Below, piece by piece: positions 1 to 8,279 of a DNA stretch of 64,000 nucleotides. The notes under the pieces are model-generated. The model saw nothing but the letters and a program-made list of their open reading frames with translations, made no database searches and had not been told where the DNA came from. How positions within the stretch are numbered: position 1 is the stretch's first letter; every line of letters begins with the position of its first letter. Location: the NCBI RefSeq assembly GCF_019303495.1, contig NZ_JAEVFI010000003.1, positions 62,001 to 126,000 of the forward strand. Reading direction: 5' to 3'. The stretch is from Streptomyces sp. JJ66. GTDB taxonomy: Bacteria; Actinomycetota; Actinomycetes; Streptomycetales; Streptomycetaceae. The position numbers and the translations under genes are program-made.

Positions 1-532
1 TGAGCGTCAGCGCCATCCCGACGATGCCCACCACCATGGCGGCGGTGCAGATGCCGCTCGTGGGCGGCGGGGCGGGCAGCGGCCAAGCCGGCGCCGGATG
101 GCCGCCGTAGCCGTGGGGCGGCGGGGCGTACGCGGTGCCCGGATGGCCATACCCGTATCCGTAGCCGCCGCCGGGACCGCCCGGCGGCGGCCCGGGCGCG
201 TACCACGCGCCGGGCCGGGGGCCGGGGGCAGCGGGCGGCGGTGAGGGGGCGGGCGGTACCGGGGGTACCGCCGAGCCGCCCTTGGTGAGGGACGGCGGCT
301 GCTGTGGTGGCCCGGGCGGTGAGCTGGGGGCGTGCACCGGCGCGGTGAGCGTGTGCTGTGCGGGGAGCGGGGAGCGCGCGGCGGCGTCCTGCGGCGCACG
401 CTGCTCCGGCGACTCCCCCGGGGTGCCCGTCGCGTTCCGCACGTGCCGCGTTCCGTCCGTACCCGCGACGTCGCCCGCCTGGCCGTCGTGGGCGCTCCTC
501 GCCCCGAGTCCGTCCGCTGTGTCCTCCGGCAT
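1..532 (-). CDS. DUF4190-type membrane protein, C-terminus outside window (partial)
   Basis: The frame is open from an ATG at 532 to the window edge. The first ~150 residues are disordered and rich in Pro, Gly and Ala, with a Gly-Tyr run (GGGYGYGYGHPG). They are followed by the start of a hydrophobic segment (SGICTAAMVVGIVGMALT) typical of the first helix of DUF4190 proteins. Such proteins are small actinobacterial membrane proteins with a Pro/Tyr-rich cytoplasmic tail and two membrane helices; their function is unknown. The gene is divergent from the deaminase gene that starts at 645. The family assignment rests on a partial hydrophobic motif and general architecture, so it is moderately sure. 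Confidence 0.6.
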   Translation of the reverse strand, partial: MPEDTADGLGARSAHDGQAGDVAGTDGTRHVRNATGTPGESPEQRAPQDAAARSPLPAQHTLTAPVHAPSSPPGPPQQPPSLTKGGSAVPPVPPAPSPPPAAPGPRPGAWYAPGPPPGGPGGGYGYGYGHPGTAYAPPPHGYGGHPAPAWPLPAPPPTSGICTAAMVVGIVGMALTL

Positions 533-644
533 GGGCCAGTCCCCTCCCCTTCGCGTTCCTCACCTCATCGTATGCGTCGTGACCACGGCCGCCGCCTACG
601 ATGGCTGGCGGCCACGAGGGCCGCGCCACCCCGGAGGTTTCCCC

Positions 645-1721
645 TTGTCCCAGCCCACCGACCTGACCGTCCCGCCCGAGCTGTCCGGCTTCATCGCCGG
701 GCTGCCCAAGGCGGAGCTGCACGTCCACCACGTGGGCTCCGCCTCGCCGCGCATCGTCGCCGAACTCGCGGCCCGCCACCCGGACGCGAAGGTCCCCGCG
801 GACGAGCGGGCGCTCGCCGAGTTCTTCACCTTCCGCGACTTCGCCCACTTCATTGAGATCTACCTCTCCGTGGTGGACCTCATCCGGGACGCCGAGGATG
901 TGCGGCTGCTGACCTACGAGATCGCGCGCGAGATGGCGGGCCAGAACATCCGCTACGCGGAGCTCACCGTCACCCCGTTCAGCTCCACCCGGCGCGGCAT
1001 CCCCGAGGTGGCGTTCATGGAGGCCATCGAGGACGCGCGCAAGGCTGCCGCGAGCGAACTGGGCGTGACCCTGCGGTGGTGCTTCGACATCCCCGGCGAG
1101 GCGGGCTTGGAGTCGGCCGAGGAGACGGCACGCCTGGCCTGCGACCTGCGCCCGGAGGGTCTGGTGGCCTTCGGGCTCGGCGGCCCGGAGATCGGCGTCC
1201 CCCGGCCGCAGTTCAAGCCCTACTTCGACCGGGCGATCGCGTGCGGGCTGCGCAGCGTGCCGCACGCGGGCGAGACAACGGGGCCGCAGACGATCTGGGA
1301 CGCCCTCACCCACCTGCGGGCCGAGCGCATCGGCCACGGCACCAGCGCGCCCCGGGACCCGCGCCTGCTGGAGCACCTGGCGGAGCGGCGCATCCCGCTG
1401 GAGGTGTGCCCGACGTCGAACATCGCCACCCGCGCGGTGCCGGTGCTGGACGAGCACCCGGTGCGGCAGATGGTGGACGCCGGTGTCCTGGTGACGATCA
1501 ACAGCGACGATCCGCCGATGTTCGGCACCGACCTGAACACCGAGTACGCGATCGCGGCGCGGCTGCTGGGCCTGGACGCCACGGGGCTGGCCGGGCTGGC
1601 GAAGAACGCCGTGGAGGCGGCCTTTCTGGACGCGCCCGCGAAGGCGGCCCTGGCAGCGGAGATCGACGCGTATCTGGCCGCGTACCTCGCCTCGCGCGGC
1701 GCGTCGCTGCCCACGCCGTAA
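645..1721 (+). CDS. adenosine deaminase-like amidohydrolase (possible aminodeoxyfutalosine deaminase)
   Basis: A 358-residue metal-dependent amidohydrolase of the adenosine/AMP deaminase family. Metal and active-site motifs are present in order: ELHVHHVGS near residue 23, HAGET near residue 205, RIGHGT near residue 230, EVCPTSN, and the metal-binding SDDPPMFGTD. The start is the TTG at 645, preceded by GGAGG at 633-637; the open frame runs further upstream but overlaps the divergent gene and lacks family similarity there. Family members hydrolyse the 6-amino group of adenosine. A streptomycete branch with this HVHH motif has been linked to 6-aminodeoxyfutalosine deamination in the futalosine menaquinone pathway (recalled, not checked). 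The substrate is therefore left open between adenosine and aminodeoxyfutalosine. Confidence 0.85.
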   Translation: MSQPTDLTVPPELSGFIAGLPKAELHVHHVGSASPRIVAELAARHPDAKVPADERALAEFFTFRDFAHFIEIYLSVVDLIRDAEDVRLLTYEIAREMAGQNIRYAELTVTPFSSTRRGIPEVAFMEAIEDARKAAASELGVTLRWCFDIPGEAGLESAEETARLACDLRPEGLVAFGLGGPEIGVPRPQFKPYFDRAIACGLRSVPHAGETTGPQTIWDALTHLRAERIGHGTSAPRDPRLLEHLAERRIPLEVCPTSNIATRAVPVLDEHPVRQMVDAGVLVTINSDDPPMFGTDLNTEYAIAARLLGLDATGLAGLAKNAVEAAFLDAPAKAALAAEIDAYLAAYLASRGASLPTP

Positions 1722-1802
1722 CGCGCCTGGGCTTCCCCCGTCAATCCTGCGAGCGCCGAGCGCGGGCCGGGCCAGCCAGGGGCGGACCCCGGCCGGGAAC
1801 AC

Positions 1803-1844
1803 GGTGGGGCCGGGGCACAGTGCGCGCTCCGTCCCGGCCCCACC
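1803..1844. terminator. hairpin between convergent deaminase and aldehyde dehydrogenase genes
   Basis: A perfect 12-bp inverted repeat (GGTGGGGCCGGG at 1803-1814 with CCCGGCCCCACC at 1833-1844) around an 18-nt loop. It sits between two convergent stop codons and could end transcription from both sides. There is no T-tract, as is common in high-GC actinomycetes. Confidence 0.6.
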
Positions 1845-1858
1845 GCGCGGATCGCCGC

Positions 1859-3292
1859 TTACAACGCCGTCATCACGTGCTTGACGCGGGTGTAGTCGTC
1901 GAAGCCGTAGGCCGACAGGTCCTTGCCGTAGCCGGACTTCTTGAACCCGCCGTGCGGCATCTCCGCGACGAGCGGGATGTGCGTGTTGATCCATACGCAG
2001 CCGAAGTCCAGCGCCTTCGACAGCCGCATGGCCCGGCCGTGGTCGGTGGTCCACACCGAGGACGCCAGCGCGTACTCGACGCCGTTGGCCCACCGCACGG
2101 CCTGCTCGTCCTCGGTGAAGCGCTGCACGGTGATGACCGGGCCGAAGACCTCGTTCTGGATGATCTCGTCGTCCTGCTTCAGGCCGGAGACGACCGTGGG
2201 GGCGAAGAAGTAGCCCTGGTCGCCGACGCGTTCGCCGCCGGTCTCCACCTTGGCGTGGGCCGGGAGGCGGTCGATGAAGCCCTGCACCTTCTCCAGGTGG
2301 ACGGAGTTGTTCAGGGGCCCGAAGAAGCAGTCCTCGTCCGTCACGTCGCCGGTCTTGACCTCGGCGGCGGCCTTGGCGAGCGCGGAGACGAACTCGTCGT
2401 GGACACTGTCGTGGACCAGCACGCGGGTGGCGGCGGTGCAGTCCTGCCCGGCGTTGAAGAACCCGGCGTCGCGGATGCCCTCGACGGCGGCGGGGATGTC
2501 GGCGTCGCCGAAGACGACGACGGGCGCCTTGCCGCCCAGCTCCAGGTGGACGCGCTTGACGTCCCTGGCGGCGCTGGCGGCCACCTCCATGCCCGCCCGT
2601 ACCGAGCCGGTGATGGAGGCCATGGCCGGGGTGGCGTGCTCGACCATGAGGCGGCCGGTGTCCCGGTCGCCGCAGACGACGTTGAAGACGCCCCGGGGCA
2701 GGATCGAGCCGATGACCTCGGCGAGGAAGACGGCGGAGGCCGGTGTGGTGTCCGAGGGCTTCAGCACGACGGTGTTGCCCGCCGCGATGGCCGGGGCGAA
2801 CTTCCACACGGCCATCATCATCGGGTAGTTCCACGGCGCCACCTGGGCACAGACGCCGACGGGCTCGCGGCGCACGAAGGACGTCATGCCCTCCATGTAC
2901 TCGCCCGCCGACTTGCCCTCCAGCATGCGGGCGGCGCCCGCGAAGAACCGGATCTGGTCGAGCATCATCGGCAGCTCTTCCTGCCGGGTCAGCTCCAGCG
3001 GCTTGCCGGTGTCCTGGCACTCGACGGCCAGGAGTTCGTCCGCGCGCTCCTGCAGGGCGTCGGCGATCTTCAGCAGCGCCAGCTGCCGGGTGCCGGGGGT
3101 GGCGTCGCGCCAGGCGGGGAACGCCGCTTCGGCGGCGGCCATGGCGGCGTCCACGTCGGCGGCGGACGAGAGCGCGGCGAGCGCGTAGGGCTCACCCGTC
3201 GTCGGGTCCACCACCTCGGTGGTCCGCCCGTCAGCGGCGTCCCGGAACTCGCCGTCGATGTAGTTGCGCAGCCGACGCAGCTCGGTGGTCAC
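1859..3292 (-). CDS. NAD(P)-dependent aldehyde dehydrogenase, gamma-aminobutyraldehyde type
   Basis: A 477-residue ALDH-superfamily enzyme. Visible hallmarks are the N-terminal substrate/cofactor segment (VCAQVAPWNYPMMM, LKPSDTTP), the catalytic glutamate motif ELGGKAP near residue 245, the catalytic cysteine in FNAGQDCTA near 280, and EVFGPVITV near 380. The closest recognisable group is betaine/gamma-aminobutyraldehyde dehydrogenase, which oxidises aminoaldehydes from polyamine or choline breakdown. The GTG at 3292 follows GGGAGGG and matches the usual N-terminus (TTELRRLRNYIDGEF). No aminotransferase, amine oxidase or polyamine transporter is beside it here, so the exact substrate is inferred from sequence type only. 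Confidence 0.85.
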   Translation of the reverse strand: MTTELRRLRNYIDGEFRDAADGRTTEVVDPTTGEPYALAALSSAADVDAAMAAAEAAFPAWRDATPGTRQLALLKIADALQERADELLAVECQDTGKPLELTRQEELPMMLDQIRFFAGAARMLEGKSAGEYMEGMTSFVRREPVGVCAQVAPWNYPMMMAVWKFAPAIAAGNTVVLKPSDTTPASAVFLAEVIGSILPRGVFNVVCGDRDTGRLMVEHATPAMASITGSVRAGMEVAASAARDVKRVHLELGGKAPVVVFGDADIPAAVEGIRDAGFFNAGQDCTAATRVLVHDSVHDEFVSALAKAAAEVKTGDVTDEDCFFGPLNNSVHLEKVQGFIDRLPAHAKVETGGERVGDQGYFFAPTVVSGLKQDDEIIQNEVFGPVITVQRFTEDEQAVRWANGVEYALASSVWTTDHGRAMRLSKALDFGCVWINTHIPLVAEMPHGGFKKSGYGKDLSAYGFDDYTRVKHVMTAL

Positions 3293-3435
3293 GTCAACAC
3301 CCTCCCGCTCACGTTGTCCGATGGGTGAGATTCCCACCCTAACCGCGATGCCCGCAACACCCGGGTGGAGCAACCTCGGCCGTGCCCGCGCCCGGCACCG
3401 CCACCGGAAGGCACCTTCCTCCGTACCGTGCAGGA

Positions 3436-4275
3436 ATGGCTTCCCCTGACACCTCCGAGCGCCCCGAGGCCGCCGCCCCGCCGCCCGCCGGCGCCCCGCT
3501 GCTGGCCGCCGCGGGGCTGTGTTACGCCTACGGCGGGTCCAGCGCGCTGCGCGGCGTCTCGCTGAGCGTCGCCGAGGGCGAGATCCTCACCGTCACCGGG
3601 CCGCGCGGCTCGGGGAAGACGACGCTGCTGCGCTGCCTGAACGGCTCCCTGCTGCCCGAGAAGGGCGAAGTGACGTTCGCCGGGCTCGCCGTCCACACCC
3701 TGCCCCCGCGCGACCGTGAGCGGCTGCGCCGGGACCGGTTCGGCTGGGTCGGCACCGAGCCCGCCCTCGTCCCGGAACTGACCGCGTGGGAGAACGCCGC
3801 GCTGCCGCTGCTGCTGGCCGGTGCCTCCTCCCGGGAGGCGCGGCGCACCGCACTGGAGTGGCTGGAGCGGCTGGACGTCGCCGCGTGCGCGCGCAAGCGG
3901 CCCGCCGCGCTGCCGCAGTCCGAGCGGCAGCGGGTGGCGGTGGCCCGGGCGCTGGTGCACCGGCCGCAGGTCCTGTTCGCCGACGAGCCGGACGCGCCGC
4001 TGCACTCCGCCGACCGCGCCCAGGTGCTGCGCGCGCTGACCACCGCTGCCCGCACCCACGGCGTCACCGTCGTACTGGCCAGCCTGGACGCCGCCGTGCT
4101 GCGCGCGGACGCTACCGAGGACGCCGCCGAGGACGGCGCCGCGAGGCCCGGGCACGCGCTGGCCGACCGCACCCTGACCCTGCTCGACGGCCGCCCCGTG
4201 CCGCCGGGTGCCGCGTCGGCCCGGTCCGCCACCCCCCACCGTGAGGACGGTGCCGCGTGCTCGCTCTCCGTCTGA
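3436..4275 (+). CDS. ABC transporter ATP-binding subunit with degenerate catalytic motifs
   Basis: A 279-residue protein with an ABC ATPase fold. Walker A is intact (GPRGSGKT, residues 55-62), and so is the Walker B core (VLFADEP, 179-185). The signature LSGGQ is replaced by LPQSERQ (159-165), the Q-loop glutamine position reads WVGTEP, the D-loop reads APLHS, and the switch histidine region reads VLASLD with no His. It probably binds ATP but may hydrolyse it poorly. The ATG at 3436 is chosen because upstream residues are unrelated to the fold. The stop overlaps the next gene by 19 nt, indicating translational coupling to a polytopic membrane protein. The cargo is unknown. Confidence 0.8.
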   Translation: MASPDTSERPEAAAPPPAGAPLLAAAGLCYAYGGSSALRGVSLSVAEGEILTVTGPRGSGKTTLLRCLNGSLLPEKGEVTFAGLAVHTLPPRDRERLRRDRFGWVGTEPALVPELTAWENAALPLLLAGASSREARRTALEWLERLDVAACARKRPAALPQSERQRVAVARALVHRPQVLFADEPDAPLHSADRAQVLRALTTAARTHGVTVVLASLDAAVLRADATEDAAEDGAARPGHALADRTLTLLDGRPVPPGAASARSATPHREDGAACSLSV

Positions 4276-5420
4276 TGCGCGGCGCGCGGCCGCTGGCCCA
4301 GCTGCCGCGCCTGCTGGTGGTCGCCGCGGCGGCCGGGGTCGGTTTCCTGCTGCTGTGCGCGCTGAGCTACGCCGTGGCCCATCCCGGGGTGAGCGGGGCG
4401 GCGCTGCCCCGGCTGCTGTGGTGTCTGGTGCCGCTGGCCGCCACCGTGCAGCTGGCGGTGATCGTTGCCCGCACGGACCCCGGGCCGCGCACCCGGGCCG
4501 CGCTGGAGGTGGTGGGGCTCGGCTCAGCCGGGCTGCCGGTGCTGGCCGCGGTGCAGGCCGCCGTGTGCACGCTGCTGGGCAGTGCGCTGGCCCTGCTGGT
4601 GTACCTGCACCTGCGCGGGGACGTGCCCGGGGTGCCGTCGGCGGGGGCCGGGGAGCTGGTGGCGGCTGGGCGTCCGGTGCCGGTGGCCGCCGCGCTCACC
4701 CTGCTGCTGGTGGTGCCCATGGTGACGGCGGCGGCCTGCGCGCTGGCCCTGCACCGGACCGCTGGGCACCGCTCGGCACGGCCCCAGCCCGTGGCGCTGG
4801 ACCGCGCCGGGCCGCCGCCGCCCGTGCCCGCCTCTCTCTCCTACGGCACCGCGCTCGTCGGCCTCGGCATCGCGCTGGAGACGTACGCCGCCAGGGTGGA
4901 CGGCACCCCGGTGCCGCTGCCGGGCGCGGGGGCGGGCCCGGGTCCGGGTGTCGTCGCCGGCTGGCTGCTGACCGCCGTCGGGCTGGTGCTGGCCGGGCCG
5001 GGGCTGACCCAGCTGGCCGGGCGGCTGCTGGCGGCGTTCCGGCCGGGCGCGGTGCGGCTGCTGGCCGGGCGGGTGCTTCAGGAGGAGGCGCCCTGCCTCG
5101 GGCCGCCGCTGGGGGTGCTGTGCGCCACGGCGTGCGGTGTCATCGCCGCCGTCCACCTCTACGGGCCTGGCCGTCCGTTCGGGCCGCTGACGGTGCTGGG
5201 CGTCGCGGTGGTGCTGGCCTGCGCGGTGACGGGCGTGCTGACGGCCCTCGCCGCTGCGCGCGGCATGCTGGCTCCGGCCCGGGCGGCGCTGGCGCAGCTG
5301 GGCGCGACGCGGGAGCTGATGCGGCGGGCGGCCGTGCTGCGCGCCGGGGCGGTGCTGGCCCTGCTGGCGCCGGTGACGTGGGGGGTGGCGGTGCTGGCCG
5401 CGCTGCCGCTGGGCCGCTGA
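4257..5420 (+). CDS. polytopic membrane protein, probable partner of the upstream ABC ATPase
   Basis: 387 residues, nearly all hydrophobic, with about eight to nine predicted membrane helices (for example LPRLLVVAAAAGVGFLLL at the N-terminus and VLGVAVVLACAVTGVLTAL near residue 330). Composition is extremely rich in Ala, Leu, Val and Gly. The GTG start at 4257 follows GAGGAC and lies inside the end of the ATPase gene, so the two form one unit. No recognisable MetI, FtsX or BPD permease signature is visible; assignment as permease comes from context. The gene is convergent with the thiamine importer unit that ends at 5467. Confidence 0.65.
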   Translation: MLALRLMRGARPLAQLPRLLVVAAAAGVGFLLLCALSYAVAHPGVSGAALPRLLWCLVPLAATVQLAVIVARTDPGPRTRAALEVVGLGSAGLPVLAAVQAAVCTLLGSALALLVYLHLRGDVPGVPSAGAGELVAAGRPVPVAAALTLLLVVPMVTAAACALALHRTAGHRSARPQPVALDRAGPPPPVPASLSYGTALVGLGIALETYAARVDGTPVPLPGAGAGPGPGVVAGWLLTAVGLVLAGPGLTQLAGRLLAAFRPGAVRLLAGRVLQEEAPCLGPPLGVLCATACGVIAAVHLYGPGRPFGPLTVLGVAVVLACAVTGVLTALAAARGMLAPARAALAQLGATRELMRRAAVLRAGAVLALLAPVTWGVAVLAALPLGR

Positions 5421-5466
5421 GCTGCCGGGCCGCCGGTCTGCCGATCCGCTGGGCTCGGGGCGGGCG

Positions 5467-6507
5467 TCAGCCGGCGGGGAGGCGGACCACGTCGGCCGCG
5501 TCGAAGCCGACGCCCACCCTCTCCCCCACCGCCGGGGCCGCGCGCAGTGTGCTGGCGGCCTCGATGCGGGGTCCGTGGTCCGCGTCGAGCAGCACCACCA
5601 CGTGATCGCCGCGGAAGGTGCGGGCGGCGACGGTGCCGGTGAGCCCGTCGCCGCCGGCGCTTGTCGCCGCCTGGAGCCGTACCCCGCCGGGCCGCACGAG
5701 CACCGTGCACGGGCCCGGCGGCGTGCCCGGGGGCAGCGGTACCGGGCCCCACGCGGTGTCGGCCACCGCGCCCCGCGCGGTACCGGGCACCACGTTGCCG
5801 AAGCCCAGGAAGCGGGCGACGAACGGCGTCGCGGGGCGCTCCCACACCTGAACCGGCGTGCCGCTCTGCGCGACGCGCCCACCGTGCATGATCACCACAC
5901 GGTCGGCGAGCGCGAACGCCTCGCCCTGGTCGTGGGTGACGGCGAGCACGGTCGTCCCGAGCCGGTCGAACAGTTCGCGCAGCTCGACCACGAGGCGTTC
6001 GCGCAGCCCCCGGTCGAGCTGGCCGAGCGGTTCGTCGAGCATCAGCAGGCCGGGTTCGGGGGCCAGCGCCCGGGCGAGCGCGACGCGCTGCTGTTCCCCG
6101 CCGGAGAGCGAACCCACCGCGCGCCGCCCGGCCCCGGGCAGCCCGACCAGCTCCAGCAGCTGGGCGACCCGTGCCGTCGTGCACGCCTTCGGGGTGCGGC
6201 GCATGCGCAGGCCGAAGGCGACGTTCCCGGCCACGTCGCGCTGCGGGAACAGCTGGTGGTCCTGGAACATCAGGCCCACGCCGCGCTGGTGCGCGGGCAC
6301 CTGGGCCACGTCCCGCCCGCCCAGGCACACCTGTCCGGCGTCGGCTGGCTGGAGCCCGGCGACCGCGCGCAGCAGGGTGGACTTGCCGCTGCCGCTAGGG
6401 CCGAGCACGCACACCGTCTCGCCTTCGGCGACGGTCAGGTTGACGCCGTCGAGCGCGGTGTGACCGCCGAAGCGGACGGTCAGCGCGCGCACGTACAGGG
6501 CTGCCAT
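5467..6507 (-). CDS. thiQ: thiamine ABC transporter ATP-binding protein
   Basis: 346 residues with an N-terminal ABC ATPase: Walker A GPSGSGKST near residue 35, Q-loop LMFQDHQ, signature LSGGEQQR near 134, Walker B LLMLDEP near 154 and switch motif AVTHDQ. About 110 C-terminal residues form a TOBE-like regulatory region. It resembles the FbpC/ThiQ/PotA group. The ATG at 6507 directly abuts the permease stop codon (6508-6510), so the two are cotranscribed. Powering of thiamine or thiamine phosphate uptake is inferred from the TPP riboswitch upstream of the operon; by sequence alone, ferric iron or another anion importer would be equally possible. Confidence 0.85.
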   Translation of the reverse strand: MAALYVRALTVRFGGHTALDGVNLTVAEGETVCVLGPSGSGKSTLLRAVAGLQPADAGQVCLGGRDVAQVPAHQRGVGLMFQDHQLFPQRDVAGNVAFGLRMRRTPKACTTARVAQLLELVGLPGAGRRAVGSLSGGEQQRVALARALAPEPGLLMLDEPLGQLDRGLRERLVVELRELFDRLGTTVLAVTHDQGEAFALADRVVIMHGGRVAQSGTPVQVWERPATPFVARFLGFGNVVPGTARGAVADTAWGPVPLPPGTPPGPCTVLVRPGGVRLQAATSAGGDGLTGTVAARTFRGDHVVVLLDADHGPRIEAASTLRAAPAVGERVGVGFDAADVVRLPAG

Positions 6508-8136
6508 CTAGAACTCTCCCGAACTGTGGGGGCGCACGCGTTCCAGCGCCAGCAGACTGACCGCGCACACCAGCATCAAGAGGGTGCTGAGCGCCATCGC
6601 CTGGCCGTAGTTCAGCTCACCGGCGCGGCCGAGGAACTGGGTGACGGCGACGGGCAGCGTCGGCTCGCCACCGCGTGCGATGAACACCGTCGCGCCGAAC
6701 TCGCCCAGCGAGACGGCGAAGGCGAACCCGGCGGCGACGGCGAGCGCGCGGCGCACCAGCGGCAGGTCCACCTCGCGCCAGACGCGCAGCGGCGAGGCAC
6801 CGAGCACCGCGGCGGCCTCCCGCAGCCGTTCGTCCACCGCGCGCAGCACCGGCAGCATGGTGCGGACGACGAACGGCACGCCCACCAGCGCCTGGGCGAG
6901 CGGCACCAGCAGCCAGGACGACCGCAGGTCCAGCGGCGGCTCGTCCAGGGCGATGAGGAAGCCGAAGCCGACGGTGACCGCCGAGGTGCCCAGCGGCAGC
7001 ATCAGCAGCGCGTCGAAGCCGCGCACCAGCCTCCCGGCGCGCCGGGTGAGCGCGGCGGCCGCCAGGGCGCCGACGGTGACGGCGATGGTGGTGGCCACGG
7101 CCGCGTACCGCAGCGAGTTGCCGACGGCGTGCAGCGGCGGCACGGTGAACCCGGAGGCGATGTCGGGGGCGGCGGCCAGCGCCCGGTAGAAGGTGAGCCC
7201 GTAGCCGTCGGGCCCGGCCAGTGAGCGCTCCACGAGCACGGCCAGCGGCAGCAGGAGCAGCACCGCGATGAGCGCCAGCTGCGACCCCAGCAGCGTCCAC
7301 TGACCGGCGCCGCGCGGGCGGCGGGCGGTGCGGGCGGCGTCCACCAGGCGCAGCGCGGATTCCCGGCGCCGCACCGTCCAGGCGTGCACGGCCAGCAGCG
7401 CGGTGACGGCGGCGAACTGCAGGCAGGTGAGGACGGCGGCGGTGGGCAGGTTGAGGAAGTGGGCGGTCTGCCGGTAGATCTCGACTTCCAGCGTGGCGAA
7501 GCGGGCGCCGCCGAGCACCTGGATAACGCCGAAGGAGGTGAAGGTGAACAGGAACACCATGAGCGCGGCGGCGGCGACGGCGGGCGCCAGCGCGGGCAGC
7601 GTGACCGTGCGCCACGCGGCCAGCCGGGACGCCCCGAGCATGCGCGCGGCCTCTTCCTGCCCGGGGTCGAGCTGGGCCCACAGTCCGCCGACGGTGCGCA
7701 GCACGACGGCGTAGTTGAAGAACACGTGCGCGAGCAGGATCGCCCACAGCGAGGTGTCAAGGCGCAGGCCCCACGCCTGCTCCAGCAGCCCGCCGCGCCC
7801 GAGCAGCGCCAGGAACGCCGAGCCGACGACGACGGTGGGCAGCACGAACGGCACGGTAACCACCGCGCGCAGCAGCCGCTTGCCGGGGAAGTCGAAGCGG
7901 GCGAAGACGTAGGCGCCGGGCAGCGCGAGCACCAGCGTCAGCGCTGTGGAGGCCGCCGCCTGGCCGACGGTGAAGCCGACGACCTGCGCGGTCACCGGAT
8001 CGGTGAGCACCTCGCGGGCGTGGGTGAGGTCCCAGTGGCCGTCCGGGCGCAGGCCGCGCGCGACGATGGCGGCCACGGGGTAGGCGAAGAACACCGCGAA
8101 GAACGCCATGGGCACGGCCATCAGTCCCAGCCGCAC
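6508..8136 (-). CDS. thiP: thiamine ABC transporter permease, fused two-domain type
   Basis: About 542 residues with roughly twelve membrane helices. Two copies of the binding-protein-dependent permease motif are visible (around EEAARMLGASRLAAWRTV in the first half and REAAAVLGASPLRVWREV in the second), as in fused ThiP/FbpB permeases; E. coli ThiP is 536 residues. The start is uncertain. No ATG lies between the thiB stop at 8280 and the first helix. The first GTG is at 8136, giving the expected length; an in-frame CTG near 8274 next to the thiB stop would add ~46 Pro/Ala/Arg-rich residues. The gene lies between thiB and thiQ and is read in the same direction. Confidence 0.85.
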   Translation of the reverse strand: MRLGLMAVPMAFFAVFFAYPVAAIVARGLRPDGHWDLTHAREVLTDPVTAQVVGFTVGQAAASTALTLVLALPGAYVFARFDFPGKRLLRAVVTVPFVLPTVVVGSAFLALLGRGGLLEQAWGLRLDTSLWAILLAHVFFNYAVVLRTVGGLWAQLDPGQEEAARMLGASRLAAWRTVTLPALAPAVAAAALMVFLFTFTSFGVIQVLGGARFATLEVEIYRQTAHFLNLPTAAVLTCLQFAAVTALLAVHAWTVRRRESALRLVDAARTARRPRGAGQWTLLGSQLALIAVLLLLPLAVLVERSLAGPDGYGLTFYRALAAAPDIASGFTVPPLHAVGNSLRYAAVATTIAVTVGALAAAALTRRAGRLVRGFDALLMLPLGTSAVTVGFGFLIALDEPPLDLRSSWLLVPLAQALVGVPFVVRTMLPVLRAVDERLREAAAVLGASPLRVWREVDLPLVRRALAVAAGFAFAVSLGEFGATVFIARGGEPTLPVAVTQFLGRAGELNYGQAMALSTLLMLVCAVSLLALERVRPHSSGEF

Positions 8137-8279
8137 CGCCCGCCCCCGCCACGCCGCCGCCCGCGCGGAGGCGGCTGGTCCCCCGGCGCGCGGGCGTCCG
8201 GCAGGCGGTGGGTGGGCAGGCGGTGGCCCTGCGGGGCCGGGCGGCGGGCTCGCGGCCGGGCGGCGGGCGGCGCGCCGGG

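Noticed and set aside
1076..3328. Large plus-strand open frame across the dehydrogenase gene
   Set aside because: It is antisense to the dehydrogenase, is Arg/Gly/Ala-rich with no domain, and follows from the codon bias of high-GC DNA.
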